The notes: a model not told the origin generated them from the letters alone. A stretch of 64,000 nt of DNA from Streptomyces cucumeris (GCF_024295805.1 NZ_JANCLX010000011.1:155876-219875), one strand, 5' to 3'; positions 1-9,039 are shown, counted from the stretch's first letter. A program made the numbers and translations.

Positions 1-10
1 GAGGTCCAGG

Positions 11-1465
11 GTGACCAGCGTCATTCCCAAGGGTCTGGGCGAACAGGCCCGTGCGCTGGCCGGTGGCGAGGTGTCCTCCCGCGCCCTGGTCGAACAGGCG
101 CTGGAGCGCATCGCCGCGACGCAGGGAACCCTCAACGCCTTCCGCCGGATCCGGACCGAGGCCGCGCTGCGCGAGGCCGACGAGGCGGACCGGCGGCTGG
201 CGGCGGGGGAGCGGGCACCGCTGCTGGGGGTGCCGATCGCGATCAAGGACGATACGGATCTGGCGGGGGAGCCGACGGCGTTCGGCTGCCCCGGGGAGTT
301 TCCCCTCAAGGCCGAGGACGGTGAGGTCGTCCGGCGGCTGCGGGCGGCCGGCGCGGTGATCGTCGGCAAGACCAACACCCCCGAGCTGGGCCAGTGGCCC
401 TTCACCGAGGGCCCGGCCTTCGGCGATACCCGCAACCCCTGGAACCCCGCGCACACCCCCGGCGGCTCCTCCGGCGGCGCCGCGGCCGCCGTCGCCGCCG
501 GGCTGGTCCCCGCCGCGCTGGGCTCGGACGGTGCGGGTTCGGTGCGGATCCCCGCCGCCTGGACCCATCTGGTGGGCATCAAGCCGCAGCGCGGCCGGAT
601 CTCCACCTGGCCGGACCCCGAGGCGTTCAACGGCATCACCTGCAACGGCCCGCTGGCCCGCACGGTCGCGGACGCCGCCCTGCTGCTGCACGCCGCCAGC
701 GGCAACCATGAAAGCGACCTCCACCGGCCCGAGCCGGTGGACGTGCTGTCCGCGGTGGGCCGCGACCCGGGGCGGCTGCGGATCGCGCTCTCGCTCAAGC
801 CCGCGTTCACCGGGACGCCCAAGGAGCTGGATCCGGTGGTCGAGGCCGCGGTGCGGCGGCTCGCGGAGCGGCTGGCCGCTCTCGGCCACGACGTGGTCGA
901 GGCCGAGCCGCGCTACGGGATGGTCGGGCTCGCCTTCCTGCCGCGCGCCACCGCCGGGATCCGCGAATGGGCCGCGCGGGTGCCGGACCAGGCCCTGCTG
1001 GACGTCCGCACCCAGGCCGCCGCCCGCCACGGACGGATGCTCGGCGGCGGTCCGCTGCGCTGGGCGCGCGCCGCGGAGCTGCGGCTGCACCGCCGGGTCG
1101 GCGCCATCTTCCACCGGCATGGATTCGATGTGGTGCTGGCCCCGACGACCGCCACCCCGCCGCTGCGGATCGGGGCGATGTCCGGGCTCTCCGGATGGCG
1201 CACCGACCGCGCGATGATCGCGGCCTGCCCCTACGCCTGGCCGTGGAACGTCCTGGGATGGCCGGGGGTGAACGTGCCGGCCGGGTTCGCCGACGCCGGC
1301 AACACCCTGCCGCTGGGAGCCCAGCTCCTCGGCCCGGCGAGCAGTGAGCCCCGTCTCATTTCGCTGGCCGCTCAGCTCGAGGCCGACCGGCGCTGGTTCG
1401 AACACTGGCCCCAGCTCGCGGGGCGATCGGCCGGTCGGACGGACCCGGCGGCCCCCGGTTCATAA
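11..1465 (+). CDS. Amidase signature family hydrolase
   Basis: Probable cytoplasmic amidase that hydrolyses a C-N amide bond; the substrate cannot be told from sequence. The 484-residue length is normal for the amidase-signature family. The Ser-cisSer-Lys triad can be placed: Lys in PIAIKDD (about residue 79), cis-Ser in the GGSSGG run (about 154) and nucleophile Ser in GAGSVRIPA (about 177). The start is a GTG only 10 bases into the window, so an upstream start cannot be excluded. It stands alone, with a 60-base gap before the next gene. GatA-type transamidosome function is unlikely because no gatB or gatC lies nearby. Family assignment is secure; the substrate is unknown. Confidence 0.9.
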   Translation: MTSVIPKGLGEQARALAGGEVSSRALVEQALERIAATQGTLNAFRRIRTEAALREADEADRRLAAGERAPLLGVPIAIKDDTDLAGEPTAFGCPGEFPLKAEDGEVVRRLRAAGAVIVGKTNTPELGQWPFTEGPAFGDTRNPWNPAHTPGGSSGGAAAAVAAGLVPAALGSDGAGSVRIPAAWTHLVGIKPQRGRISTWPDPEAFNGITCNGPLARTVADAALLLHAASGNHESDLHRPEPVDVLSAVGRDPGRLRIALSLKPAFTGTPKELDPVVEAAVRRLAERLAALGHDVVEAEPRYGMVGLAFLPRATAGIREWAARVPDQALLDVRTQAAARHGRMLGGGPLRWARAAELRLHRRVGAIFHRHGFDVVLAPTTATPPLRIGAMSGLSGWRTDRAMIAACPYAWPWNVLGWPGVNVPAGFADAGNTLPLGAQLLGPASSEPRLISLAAQLEADRRWFEHWPQLAGRSAGRTDPAAPGS

Positions 1466-1525
1466 CGGAGCGAAGTCCTCCGTTGCGGCCACGGGCGCGG
1501 AAGATCGTTACTACACTCCCGCCAC

Positions 1526-1846
1526 ATGGTGAAGAAGGTGACCGCGAAGCGACGGCGGAGAAAACAGAACGGGCAGATATTCGTCAACGCCTCCGGCGGC
1601 CGGAGGCAGCTCCTCCGGCTCGTCGCGCTGGCGGTCGGCTGTGTCTGCCTCGGCTATCTGCTGCTGCTGGCCGCGGCCCTGTCCGGGGTGATCGGGAAGG
1701 ACGAGAAGGCGCCGCCCGCGACCTTTGAGCGGTCCACCACCGGCAGTGCTCCGGCCGCCGGGCCCTGGTCCGGCGCACACCTCCACGGCGCCGGGGTGTC
1801 CGCGCCCCTTGCCACGGCCCCCGCCACCGGAGGCAGCCCCTGGTGA
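1526..1846 (+). CDS. Small single-pass membrane protein
   Basis: A 106-residue protein with a strongly basic N-terminus (VKKVTAKRRRRK), one hydrophobic segment at about residues 31-52 and a Pro/Ala/Gly/Thr-rich tail predicted outside the membrane. It matches no family I recognise. Its stop overlaps the GTG start of the downstream NodB-glycosyltransferase gene by 4 bases (GTGA), so the two are probably translationally coupled and may act together at the envelope. A GTG directly after the ATG is an alternative start. Confidence 0.7.
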   Translation: MVKKVTAKRRRRKQNGQIFVNASGGRRQLLRLVALAVGCVCLGYLLLLAAALSGVIGKDEKAPPATFERSTTGSAPAAGPWSGAHLHGAGVSAPLATAPATGGSPW

Positions 1847-3930
1847 GCCGGCACGCACTCCGGCCCCCGCCGCGCGGCCACTGGCTGCTGCTGATCATCG
1901 TCATCTCCGCGGTCGCCGCCGCGCTGGTCTTCGAGGGCTGGACCACCCACGAGGTCGCCTCCGAGCAGACCCGCAAGCCCTGCACCCACCCCATCCCGAA
2001 GGCGGCCGACACCGGCGAGCCGGTGGTCCGCATCGCCGGGAACACGGTGGAGACGGCCGGGATGCCGGCCCGTACCGTCGCCCTGACCTTCGACGGGGGC
2101 CCCAACTCCGTATGGACCCCACGTCTGCTCGACCTGCTGCGTGAGCACCGCGCGCACGCCACCTTCTTCGTCTCCGGCGCCCAGGCGGTCCGCCACCCGG
2201 AGCTGGTGCGCCGGATCCGCGCCGAGGGACATGAGCTCGGCTCGCTCACCTATACCGGATCCGACCTCGGCTCGGTCTCCGGACCGCGCACCCGGCTGGA
2301 GCTCTCGCTCACCCAGACCGCACTCGCCGGCACCGCCGGTGTCACCACCAAACTCCTGCGGCTGCCGCTGACCACCCAGGCGGACACCCTCTGCGGCGGT
2401 GAGTGGACCGCCGCACGGCGCGCCGCCGCACAGGGCTACCTCGTGGTCGCGGCCGACCGGCCGCTGCGCAAACCGGAACGGGGCGTCGTCCGGCAGTACA
2501 GCCAGACGGACACCGCCTACGGCCAGGTGAAGAAGCTCCTCCGGAACCGGAAGGTCGAGAAGTTCGCCACCGTGTCCGAGGGGCTCGGCCAGGCCCCGGC
2601 CAACTCCCCGGCGTCCACCGTCGGCCACTGGCAGGGCAAGGCGCTGATCCAGGTCCAGGGCATCGGACACACCTTCGTCGACGCCATGACCTGGGTGCTG
2701 GGCATCGCCGGGGTGCTGGCCCTGCTGCGGCTGCTGCTGCTCCTCTTCCTCGCGCGGACCCACGTCCGGCGGCTGCACCGCTTCCGGCCCGGCTCGCCCT
2801 GGCTGCGCGAGGTGAACGAACCGGTGACGGTCCTGGTCCCCGCGTACAACGAGGAGGCGGGGATCGAGTCCACCGTGCGGTCGCTGCTCGCCTCCACCCA
2901 CCGGCAGCTCCAGGTCATCGTCATCGACGACGGGTCGACGGACCGCACCGCGGATCTCGCCACCCGGATCGACGACCCCCGGGTGATGGTGATCCGGCAG
3001 CGCAACGCGGGCAAGGCCGCCGCCCTCAACAACGGACTGGTCCACGCGCAGCACGACATCGTGGTCATGGTCGACGGCGACACCGTCTTCGAACCGGAGG
3101 CCATCCACCAGCTCGTCCAGCCGCTCGCCCACCCCGCCATCGGCGCCGTCAGCGGCAACACCAAGGTCGGCAACCGCCGTCGGCTGCTGGGCCGTTGGCA
3201 GCACCTGGAGTACGTCTTCGGGTTCAACCTCGACCGCCGGATGTACGAGGTCCTGGAGTGCATGCCCACCGTCCCCGGCGCCATCGGCGCCTTCCGCCGG
3301 GACGCGCTGCTGGGGGTCGGCGGCGTCAGCGAGGACACCCTCGCCGAGGACACCGACCTCACCATGGCCCTGTGGCGGGCGGGCTGGCGGGTGGTCTACG
3401 AGGAGTCCGCCATCGCCTGGACCGAGGTCCCCACCTCGATGCGGCAGTTGTGGCGGCAGCGCTACCGCTGGTGCTACGGCACCCTCCAGGCCATGTGGAA
3501 GCACCGGCGCGCCCTCACCGAGGTCGGCCCGGCCGGACGCTTCGCCCGCCGTGCGCTGCCGTATCTCTTCCTCTTCCAGGTCGTGCTGCCGCTGATGGCG
3601 CCCATCGTGGACGTCTTCGCCGTGTACGGCGTGCTGTTCGCCGATCCGCTGTCGTCCATCGGGGTGTGGTTCGCCTTCCTCGTGGTGCAGCTCCTCGGCG
3701 CCGGATACGCGCTGCGGCTGGACAAGGAGCGGCTGCGGGAGCTGTGGGCGATGCCGCTCCAGCTCTTCGTCTACCGGCAGTTGATGTACCTGGTGATCAT
3801 CCAGTCCGTGGTCAGCGCCCTGTTCGGCACCCGGCTGCGCTGGCACCGCATGCAGCGCTCCGGTTCCGCGGGCGACCAGCTGACCTCCGAACCGGCCGGG
3901 CGCCACCACGAGCGCCTGCCGTCCAAGTGA
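1843..3930 (+). CDS. NodB-like domain fused to processive family 2 glycosyltransferase
   Basis: A 695-residue membrane protein. Order of parts: N-terminal membrane anchor (residues 6-26), NodB polysaccharide-deacetylase-like domain (about 80-250), membrane helix (about 285-310), GT2 domain (about 325-560), then three or more C-terminal helices. The GT2 half carries the expected motifs: VLVPAYNEE, IDDGSTDRT, VDGDT (metal-binding DxD), AEDTDL and QRYRW, the last typical of processive synthases such as PgaC or hyaluronan synthase. It should polymerise a beta-linked sugar from a UDP-sugar across the membrane. The NodB half looks degenerate: the usual TFDDGP is TFDGGP, and the histidine metal ligands expected after GHELG are Leu and Gly. 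It overlaps the upstream small membrane gene by 4 bases and precedes an LCP ligase-type gene by 17. Confidence 0.9.
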   Translation: MSRHALRPPPRGHWLLLIIVISAVAAALVFEGWTTHEVASEQTRKPCTHPIPKAADTGEPVVRIAGNTVETAGMPARTVALTFDGGPNSVWTPRLLDLLREHRAHATFFVSGAQAVRHPELVRRIRAEGHELGSLTYTGSDLGSVSGPRTRLELSLTQTALAGTAGVTTKLLRLPLTTQADTLCGGEWTAARRAAAQGYLVVAADRPLRKPERGVVRQYSQTDTAYGQVKKLLRNRKVEKFATVSEGLGQAPANSPASTVGHWQGKALIQVQGIGHTFVDAMTWVLGIAGVLALLRLLLLLFLARTHVRRLHRFRPGSPWLREVNEPVTVLVPAYNEEAGIESTVRSLLASTHRQLQVIVIDDGSTDRTADLATRIDDPRVMVIRQRNAGKAAALNNGLVHAQHDIVVMVDGDTVFEPEAIHQLVQPLAHPAIGAVSGNTKVGNRRRLLGRWQHLEYVFGFNLDRRMYEVLECMPTVPGAIGAFRRDALLGVGGVSEDTLAEDTDLTMALWRAGWRVVYEESAIAWTEVPTSMRQLWRQRYRWCYGTLQAMWKHRRALTEVGPAGRFARRALPYLFLFQVVLPLMAPIVDVFAVYGVLFADPLSSIGVWFAFLVVQLLGAGYALRLDKERLRELWAMPLQLFVYRQLMYLVIIQSVVSALFGTRLRWHRMQRSGSAGDQLTSEPAGRHHERLPSK

Positions 3931-3947
3931 ACGGGGTGAGGAGAACC

Positions 3948-5210
3948 ATGACCGACCAGTGGACGTACGACCCGACTGACCCCGGGTACTACGCGCCGCA
4001 CCAGGGCAACCACTACGTGCCGTACGAGGGCGACCACTACGTACCGCACCAGGGCGACCATTACGTGCCGCATGAAGGCGACCACTACGCGCCGTACGCG
4101 GACAGCGCCCTTCCGCCACAGCGGCAACAGCCGGTGCCGCTACGGGAGATACCACCGGATCCGTACCGCCCGCGTGAGGAAAGCGGGAGCGACGGGGACG
4201 ACGGGGGAGACGGGACCGCTCCCCGCCGCCGGTGGCCCCGGCGGCTGCGGCGGACGGTGGTCGTCGTGCTCGCGCTGGCCCTCGCCGGGGCCGGTACCGC
4301 CTACGGCTGGGCCACGTCCCAGCTCAACACCGACGTCGATCTGAGCCGCGTCGAGGACCGCCCCGCGAAGGGCGAGGGCACCAACTACCTGATCGTCGGC
4401 TCCGACAGCCGGGACGGGCTCTCCAGCAAGGACAAGAAGGATCTGACCACCGGCTCGGCCGAGGGCCGCCGCACCGACTCGATGATGGTGCTGCACACCG
4501 GGGCCCATGGCAGCACGCTGATGAGCCTGCCGCGCGACTCCTGGGTGACCCTCCCGCCGTTCACCTACCCCATGACCGGCAAACGCCCCGGGGCGGCGAA
4601 GAACAAGCTCAACGCCGCGTTCTCGCTCGGCGGTCCCGAACTGCTGGTGCGGACCGTGGAGCACAACACCGGACTGCGGATCGACCACTACGCGGAGATC
4701 GGCTTCGCGGGCTTCGTGAACGTCGTCGACTCGGTCGGCGGGGTCCCGATGTGTCTCGACCGGGCCATCAAGGACAAGAAGTCGGGCGCCGATCTGAAGG
4801 CCGGGTGCCAGACCCTGGACGGCGCCCAGGCGCTGGCCTTCGTCCGCCAGCGCCACCAGGAGGCCAAGGGCGACCTCGGCCGGAGCGCGAATCAGCAGAA
4901 GTTCCTGTCCGCCCTCGCGAAGAAGGCCGCGGAGCCGGGCCAGGTCCTGGTGCCGTGGAAGGTCTTCCCGACCGTGGGGGCCGGTCTGGACACCCTCATC
5001 GTGGACAAGGACATGAACCTGCCGACGCTCAAGTCCATGTTCCAGGCGATGCAGGGCGTCGCGGGCGGGTCCGGGAGGCAGCTGAACGTGCCCGTGGCGA
5101 GCCTCGGCTTCCCGACGTCCAAGGGCAGCGCGGTGAAGTGGGACGACAGGCGCGCGAAGCGGCTCTTCGAGCAGTTGCGGACCGACCGGCCGGTGGGCCC
5201 TACTGGGTGA
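3948..5210 (+). CDS. LytR-CpsA-Psr (LCP) family cell-wall glycopolymer transferase
   Basis: A 420-residue protein with a long cytoplasmic N-terminus, one membrane helix (about residues 100-122) and an extracellular LCP domain. LCP enzymes transfer lipid-linked glycopolymers onto peptidoglycan. Recognisable elements are NYLIVGSDSRDG, RTDSMMVLHTG, SLPRDSWVTLP, the KLNAAFSLGG block, and FVRQRHQEAKGDLGRSANQQKFL with the Arg residues that bind pyrophosphate. The start ATG has a purine-rich GTGAGGAGA just upstream and lies 17 bases after the glycosyltransferase gene, suggesting one operon that makes and attaches a polymer. The first 55 residues hold an eight-residue tandem repeat, listed separately. 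The 3' end overlaps the convergent downstream gene by 11 bases. Confidence 0.92.
   Translation: MTDQWTYDPTDPGYYAPHQGNHYVPYEGDHYVPHQGDHYVPHEGDHYAPYADSALPPQRQQPVPLREIPPDPYRPREESGSDGDDGGDGTAPRRRWPRRLRRTVVVVLALALAGAGTAYGWATSQLNTDVDLSRVEDRPAKGEGTNYLIVGSDSRDGLSSKDKKDLTTGSAEGRRTDSMMVLHTGAHGSTLMSLPRDSWVTLPPFTYPMTGKRPGAAKNKLNAAFSLGGPELLVRTVEHNTGLRIDHYAEIGFAGFVNVVDSVGGVPMCLDRAIKDKKSGADLKAGCQTLDGAQALAFVRQRHQEAKGDLGRSANQQKFLSALAKKAAEPGQVLVPWKVFPTVGAGLDTLIVDKDMNLPTLKSMFQAMQGVAGGSGRQLNVPVASLGFPTSKGSAVKWDDRRAKRLFEQLRTDRPVGPTG
3987..4103 (+). repeat. 24-bp in-frame tandem repeat in the LCP gene
   Basis: Four full units and one partial unit of 24 bases start at 3987, 4011, 4035, 4059 and 4083. Each encodes a variant of HYVPHQGD (YYAPHQGN, HYVPYEGD, HYVPHQGD, HYVPHEGD, HYAPYAD). 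The repeat lies in the predicted cytoplasmic tail. Its 24-base period keeps the frame, so copy number could vary between strains without breaking the gene. Confidence 0.9.
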
Positions 5211-6063
5211 AGAAGGACGGCGGGTGGGTGGGGTCGGCCGAGCAGAGGAACAGCCCGGCGTGGCCGCCCCGCCCCACCGTCATCCCCGTCGGCTCGCGCG
5301 CCGCGGTGAACTCCGCGGTCCCCGGCACCAGATGACGCTCCTCCAGCGGCCACCAGCGGTCGGGCTCGTGTCCGCCCAGGAACTCATAGGTGTCGAACTG
5401 GAGGAACAGCGCGAGCGGCCGGCCGCAGTCACCGCAGTCCAGCGCCGCCGGCAGATCGGTCGTCGCCCAGCCCATCGCGCCGCCCAGTTTGCAGCCGGGG
5501 ACCGTGGACACCTCCTCGTACCACTCGCCGAGTCCGTCCCCCAGCCCGCCGGGCAGCTCCTCGTACCAGGGGTACTCCACCATCCGCTCCGGCCGCAGCA
5601 CACAGGGCCGCGGCACCATGTCCTCGTCGTGCGCGTCACCGGTGCCCGGTTCCCCGGCGGAGGGTTCCCGAACGGCGGTGATCTCCGCGGTCCGCCGCCA
5701 GAACACCCGGCAGGACTGGCCCCAGCCCTCGGGGTGCGGCTGGTCGTGCCAGTCGGTGCACCACAGCACCTGGACCAGATCGGTGCCGGCCGGAAAGGGG
5801 ATCTCGGGGAAGTCGGCCGCGGTGAGCTGGGCCACCGCGGCCATCGGGTACGGCCCGAGGGGACGGCCGTTCACATCCCGGTGGTCCGCGCAGTGCGGCC
5901 AGGGCTCACCGGCGGGCCAGTACAGCGGTCCGCCCAGATGACTGTCCGTCACTCCGGGGGTGCCGCGCCGCGGATGCAGCCGCACGGTGGTGCGGGCGTA
6001 CGGGGCGAGCCCGGGACGGAGCCGGACCGGATCGACGGAGGGCGCGGCGGTGGTGAGGGCCAT
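5200..6063 (-). CDS. Hypothetical protein, possibly DUF1963/YwqG-like
   Basis: A 287-residue soluble protein rich in Trp, His and Pro. Segments such as GGPLYWPAGEPWP, the AQLTAADFPEIPFP stretch, LVQVLWCTDW and LALFLQFDTYEF resemble the architecture of DUF1963 (YwqG-like) proteins of unknown function; this assignment is from general resemblance only. Cys residues in GDCGRPLALF and in LFLCSADP could bind metal. On the reverse strand the ATG is preceded six bases earlier by GAGACT, so the gene may be read from a leaderless transcript. It converges on the LCP gene with an 11-base overlap. Confidence 0.75.
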   Translation of the reverse strand: MALTTAAPSVDPVRLRPGLAPYARTTVRLHPRRGTPGVTDSHLGGPLYWPAGEPWPHCADHRDVNGRPLGPYPMAAVAQLTAADFPEIPFPAGTDLVQVLWCTDWHDQPHPEGWGQSCRVFWRRTAEITAVREPSAGEPGTGDAHDEDMVPRPCVLRPERMVEYPWYEELPGGLGDGLGEWYEEVSTVPGCKLGGAMGWATTDLPAALDCGDCGRPLALFLQFDTYEFLGGHEPDRWWPLEERHLVPGTAEFTAAREPTGMTVGRGGHAGLFLCSADPTHPPSFFTQ

Positions 6064-6139
6064 CGGGGCAGTCTCGCACCCGGGCCCGCCGCGGCCGGCG
6101 GCCGCCCCGCGGCCCGGCTGCGGACATGGCCTACGGGGC

Positions 6140-6880
6140 TTACGGGGCCAGGATGTCCAGCTCGCGCAGCGCCCCCACGGTGATCTCGCGGGTGTACGCC
6201 TCGGCCCGCTCCGCGTCCCGTTCGCGGACCGCCTCGGCGACCCGTACGTGCAGGGTGACCGCCTCGGGGTCGGGGTCGGTGAACATCACCTCGTGCTCGG
6301 TGCGGCCGGTCAGCACCGCGGCGACCACATCGCCGAGCCGCGCGAACATCTCATTGCCGGAGGCGCGCAGGATCACCCGGTGGAACGCGATGTCGTGCAC
6401 CAGGTATCCGGCGAGCTGCTGTCCGCGTGAGGTGGCCACCATGCCGAGGGCGTGCTCGGTCAGCTCGGCGCATTGCTCGGGGGTGGCGTGCTCGGCGGCC
6501 AGCGCCGCCGCGGCCGGTTCGATCGACGACCGCAGCGCGGTCAGCGAGCGGAGCTGGCGGGGGCGGTCGGGACCGGCCAGCCGCCAGCGGATGACCTGCG
6601 GATCGAAGACGTCCCAGTCCTCCGCGGGGCGCACCGTCACCCCGACCCGGCGCCGGGACTCCACCAGGTGCATGGACTCCAGGACCCGCACCGCCTCCCG
6701 TACGACCGTGCGCGACACTTCGAACCGCTGCTCCAGCTCATCGGTGCGCAGCACGGTCCCCGGCGGACAGTCCCCCGAGGTGATCGCGGGCCCGAGGGTC
6801 TGCAGCACCCGGGCGTGCGGCCCCCGCCCCTTGGACCCCTGATCATCCGGCCCCTGGTTGTCCGGCCCCTGGTTGTCCAT
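6140..6880 (-). CDS. GntR-family regulator, FadR/FCD subfamily (probable gluconate repressor)
   Basis: A 246-residue DNA-binding regulator. A winged helix-turn-helix at about residues 25-90 (LRTDELEQRFEVSRTVVREAVRVLE) is followed by an all-helical FCD ligand domain with the expected metal and ligand residues in HDIAFHRVIL and the LHVRVAEAVRERDAERAE segment. The N-terminus begins with a low-complexity stretch in which a QGPDNQGPDDQG-like unit repeats. It is divergent from gluconokinase and a GntP permease across a short region with several inverted repeats, so the simplest role is repression of gluconate uptake and phosphorylation, released by gluconate or a phosphorylated derivative. The role is inferred from context; the family is clear. 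Confidence 0.9.
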   Translation of the reverse strand: MDNQGPDNQGPDDQGSKGRGPHARVLQTLGPAITSGDCPPGTVLRTDELEQRFEVSRTVVREAVRVLESMHLVESRRRVGVTVRPAEDWDVFDPQVIRWRLAGPDRPRQLRSLTALRSSIEPAAAALAAEHATPEQCAELTEHALGMVATSRGQQLAGYLVHDIAFHRVILRASGNEMFARLGDVVAAVLTGRTEHEVMFTDPDPEAVTLHVRVAEAVRERDAERAEAYTREITVGALRELDILAP

Positions 6881-6918
6881 GGGATCAGCCTACGTGCCCC
6901 ACCCGGACCAAATAAGTA

Positions 6919-6954
6919 TGACTTTTGAGTCACGGACTCTTGAATACGTCGTAT
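6919..6954. promoter_or_regulatory. Candidate GntR operator cluster between the regulator and gluconokinase
   Basis: An AT-rich stretch in the divergent spacer carries overlapping inverted repeats: TGACT-TTTG-AGTCA (6919-6932), GAGTC-ACG-GACTC (6927-6939) and ATACG-T-CGTAT (6944-6954). FadR-type GntR proteins bind short palindromes of this size. The position between the two divergent starts fits autoregulation plus control of gluconokinase and permease. Confidence 0.5.
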
Positions 6955-7013
6955 CTGTGAGGTTGAGTGTGCCGCGGCGCCGAGGTCGACGAAGACAGCG
7001 AGGTTTCACCGCA

Positions 7014-7529
7014 ATGCACGTCCCCCAGGTAGTTGTCGTCATGGGAGTGTCCGGAACGGGCAAGACCACGGTCGGGCCGCTGCTGGCCGACCGGCTCGGC
7101 GTGCCGTACGCCGAGGCCGACGACTTCCACCCGCCCGCCAACATCGCCAAGATGTCGGCCGGGACCCCGCTGGACGACGAAGACCGCAGGCCCTGGCTCG
7201 ACGCCATCGGCGCCTGGGCCCGGGACCACGCCGCGGGCGGCGGGGTGGTGAGCTGCTCCGCCCTCAAACGCGGCTACCGGGACCGGCTGCGCGCGGCCAA
7301 TCCCGAGGTGGTCTTCCTCCATCTGACCGGCGACCGCGCACGGATCGCCGAGCGGATCAAGGCCCGCAAGGGCCACTTCTTCTCCGACCGGATGCTCGAC
7401 TCCCAGCTCGACACGCTCCAACCGCTGGAGCCGGACGAGAACGGTATGGCCGTGGACATCTCCCCGGAGCCCGAGGCCATCGCCGAGCGGGCCGCCGCCG
7501 AGCTGCGGCGGCGCATCGCGCAGAACTGA
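7014..7529 (+). CDS. gntK: Gluconokinase
   Basis: A 171-residue cytoplasmic kinase that phosphorylates D-gluconate to 6-phosphogluconate, feeding the pentose phosphate pathway. The length is normal for the GntK family. The P-loop GVSGTGKTT sits at residues 11-19, followed by the substrate block EADDFHPPANIAKMSAGTPL, and later CSALKRGYRDRLR and KGHFFSDRMLDSQLDTLQ. The ATG at 7014 was chosen because it starts just before the first beta strand; the frame is open upstream only into the operator region. The permease gene follows after 23 bases, so both are probably one transcript controlled by the divergent GntR regulator. Confidence 0.95.
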   Translation: MHVPQVVVVMGVSGTGKTTVGPLLADRLGVPYAEADDFHPPANIAKMSAGTPLDDEDRRPWLDAIGAWARDHAAGGGVVSCSALKRGYRDRLRAANPEVVFLHLTGDRARIAERIKARKGHFFSDRMLDSQLDTLQPLEPDENGMAVDISPEPEAIAERAAAELRRRIAQN

Positions 7530-7552
7530 CACCGCTACGTAAGGAACACCCC

Positions 7553-8950
7553 GTGACCAGACTCAGCGTCGAGATGCTGGCAGCGGAGACCGTCGAGCCG
7601 ATCACCTCGGCCGGTCACGCACAGCTCGGGATCGCCGTCCTCCTCGGCATCGCCGTCATCGTCCTGCTCATCACCACGTTCAAGCTGCACGCGTTCCTGT
7701 CGCTGACCATCGGCTCACTGGTGCTGGGCGCCGCGGCCGGGGCGCCGCTGGACAAGGCGATCACCAGTTTCACGGCCGGACTCGGCACCACGGTCGCGGG
7801 TGTCGGGGTCCTGATCGCGCTGGGCGCGATACTCGGCAAACTGCTCGCCGACTCCGGCGGTGCCGACCAGATCGTCGACACCATCCTGGCGAAGGCGAGC
7901 GGCCGGGCCATGCCCTGGGCGATGGCGCTGATCGCGGGACTGATCGGACTGCCGCTGTTCTTCGAGGTCGGCATCGTGCTGCTGATCCCCGTCGTACTGC
8001 TGGTCGCCAAGCGCGGCAACTACTCCCTGATGCGCATCGGCATCCCGGCGCTCGCGGGCCTGTCCGTGATGCACGGCCTGGTGCCGCCGCACCCCGGTCC
8101 GCTGGCCGCGATCGACGCCGTCCACGCCAACCTGGGCGTCACCCTGGCCCTCGGGGTGCTGGTCGCGCTGCCCACCGTGGTCATCGCCGGACCGCTGTTC
8201 GCCCGGTACGCCGCCCGCTGGGTGGACATCACCCCGCCGGACCGGATGATCCCGCAGCGTCCCTCGGAGGACCTGGAGCGGCGGCCGGGCTTCACCGCCA
8301 CCGTGGCCACCGTGCTGCTGCCGGTGGTGCTGATGCTGGGCAAGGCGCTCACCGACATCGTGGTGGACGACCCGGAGGCCGGGGTCCAGCGCGCCATGGA
8401 CGTCATCGGCTCGCCCCTGATCGCGCTGCTGGCCGCGGTGATCGTCGGGATGTTCACGCTCGGCCGGGCCGCGGGCTTCACCAAGGAGCGGATCACCACC
8501 ACCGTGGAGACCTCGCTCGCCCCTATCGCCGGGATCCTGCTGATCGTCGGCGCGGGCGGCGGTTTCAAGCAGACGCTCATCGACATCGGCGTCGGTCAGA
8601 TGGTCCTGGACTTCTCCAAGGACTGGAACATCTCCGCACTGTTGCTGGCCTGGCTGATCGCGGTCGCCATCCGGCTGGCGACCGGCTCGGCGACGGTGGC
8701 CACCATCTCCGCCGCGGGTCTGGTGGCACCGCTGGCCGCCGATATGTCCACCACCCACACGGCCCTGCTGGTGCTGGCCATCGGCGCCGGTTCGCTCTTT
8801 TTCAGCCATGTGAACGACGCGGGGTTCTGGCTGGTCAAGGAGTACTTCGGGATGAGCGTGGGGCAGACCCTGCGGACCTGGTCGGTGATGGAGACCATCA
8901 TCTCGGTGACCGGACTCGGCTTTGTGATGCTGCTCTCGCTGGTGCTCTGA
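7553..8950 (+). CDS. GntP-family gluconate:H+ symporter
   Basis: A 465-residue permease with about 12-14 hydrophobic helices across its whole length. The family appears in the LPLFFEVGIVLLIP motif, in the HGLVPPHPGPLAA loop, and in RLATGSATVATISAAGL and FFSHVNDAGFWLVKEYFG near the C-terminus, all typical of GntP/GntT transporters. It should import gluconate with protons for the kinase encoded 23 bases upstream. The GTG start has AAGGAA about nine bases before it. Confidence 0.93.
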   Translation: MTRLSVEMLAAETVEPITSAGHAQLGIAVLLGIAVIVLLITTFKLHAFLSLTIGSLVLGAAAGAPLDKAITSFTAGLGTTVAGVGVLIALGAILGKLLADSGGADQIVDTILAKASGRAMPWAMALIAGLIGLPLFFEVGIVLLIPVVLLVAKRGNYSLMRIGIPALAGLSVMHGLVPPHPGPLAAIDAVHANLGVTLALGVLVALPTVVIAGPLFARYAARWVDITPPDRMIPQRPSEDLERRPGFTATVATVLLPVVLMLGKALTDIVVDDPEAGVQRAMDVIGSPLIALLAAVIVGMFTLGRAAGFTKERITTTVETSLAPIAGILLIVGAGGGFKQTLIDIGVGQMVLDFSKDWNISALLLAWLIAVAIRLATGSATVATISAAGLVAPLAADMSTTHTALLVLAIGAGSLFFSHVNDAGFWLVKEYFGMSVGQTLRTWSVMETIISVTGLGFVMLLSLVL

Positions 8951-9039
8951 CCCGCTCCGAAACCTTCCGCGGAACATCCGGCGGAAAAACATCCGCATGG
9001 AGCACATCCATCGGCCCCTGTCGCGCGTCATCAAGTGGA

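Noticed and set aside
1654..4155. Minus-strand 833-codon frame
   Set aside because: It mirrors the NodB-glycosyltransferase gene; the translation is Gly/Arg/Pro/His-rich with no domain, as expected from high-GC antisense frames.
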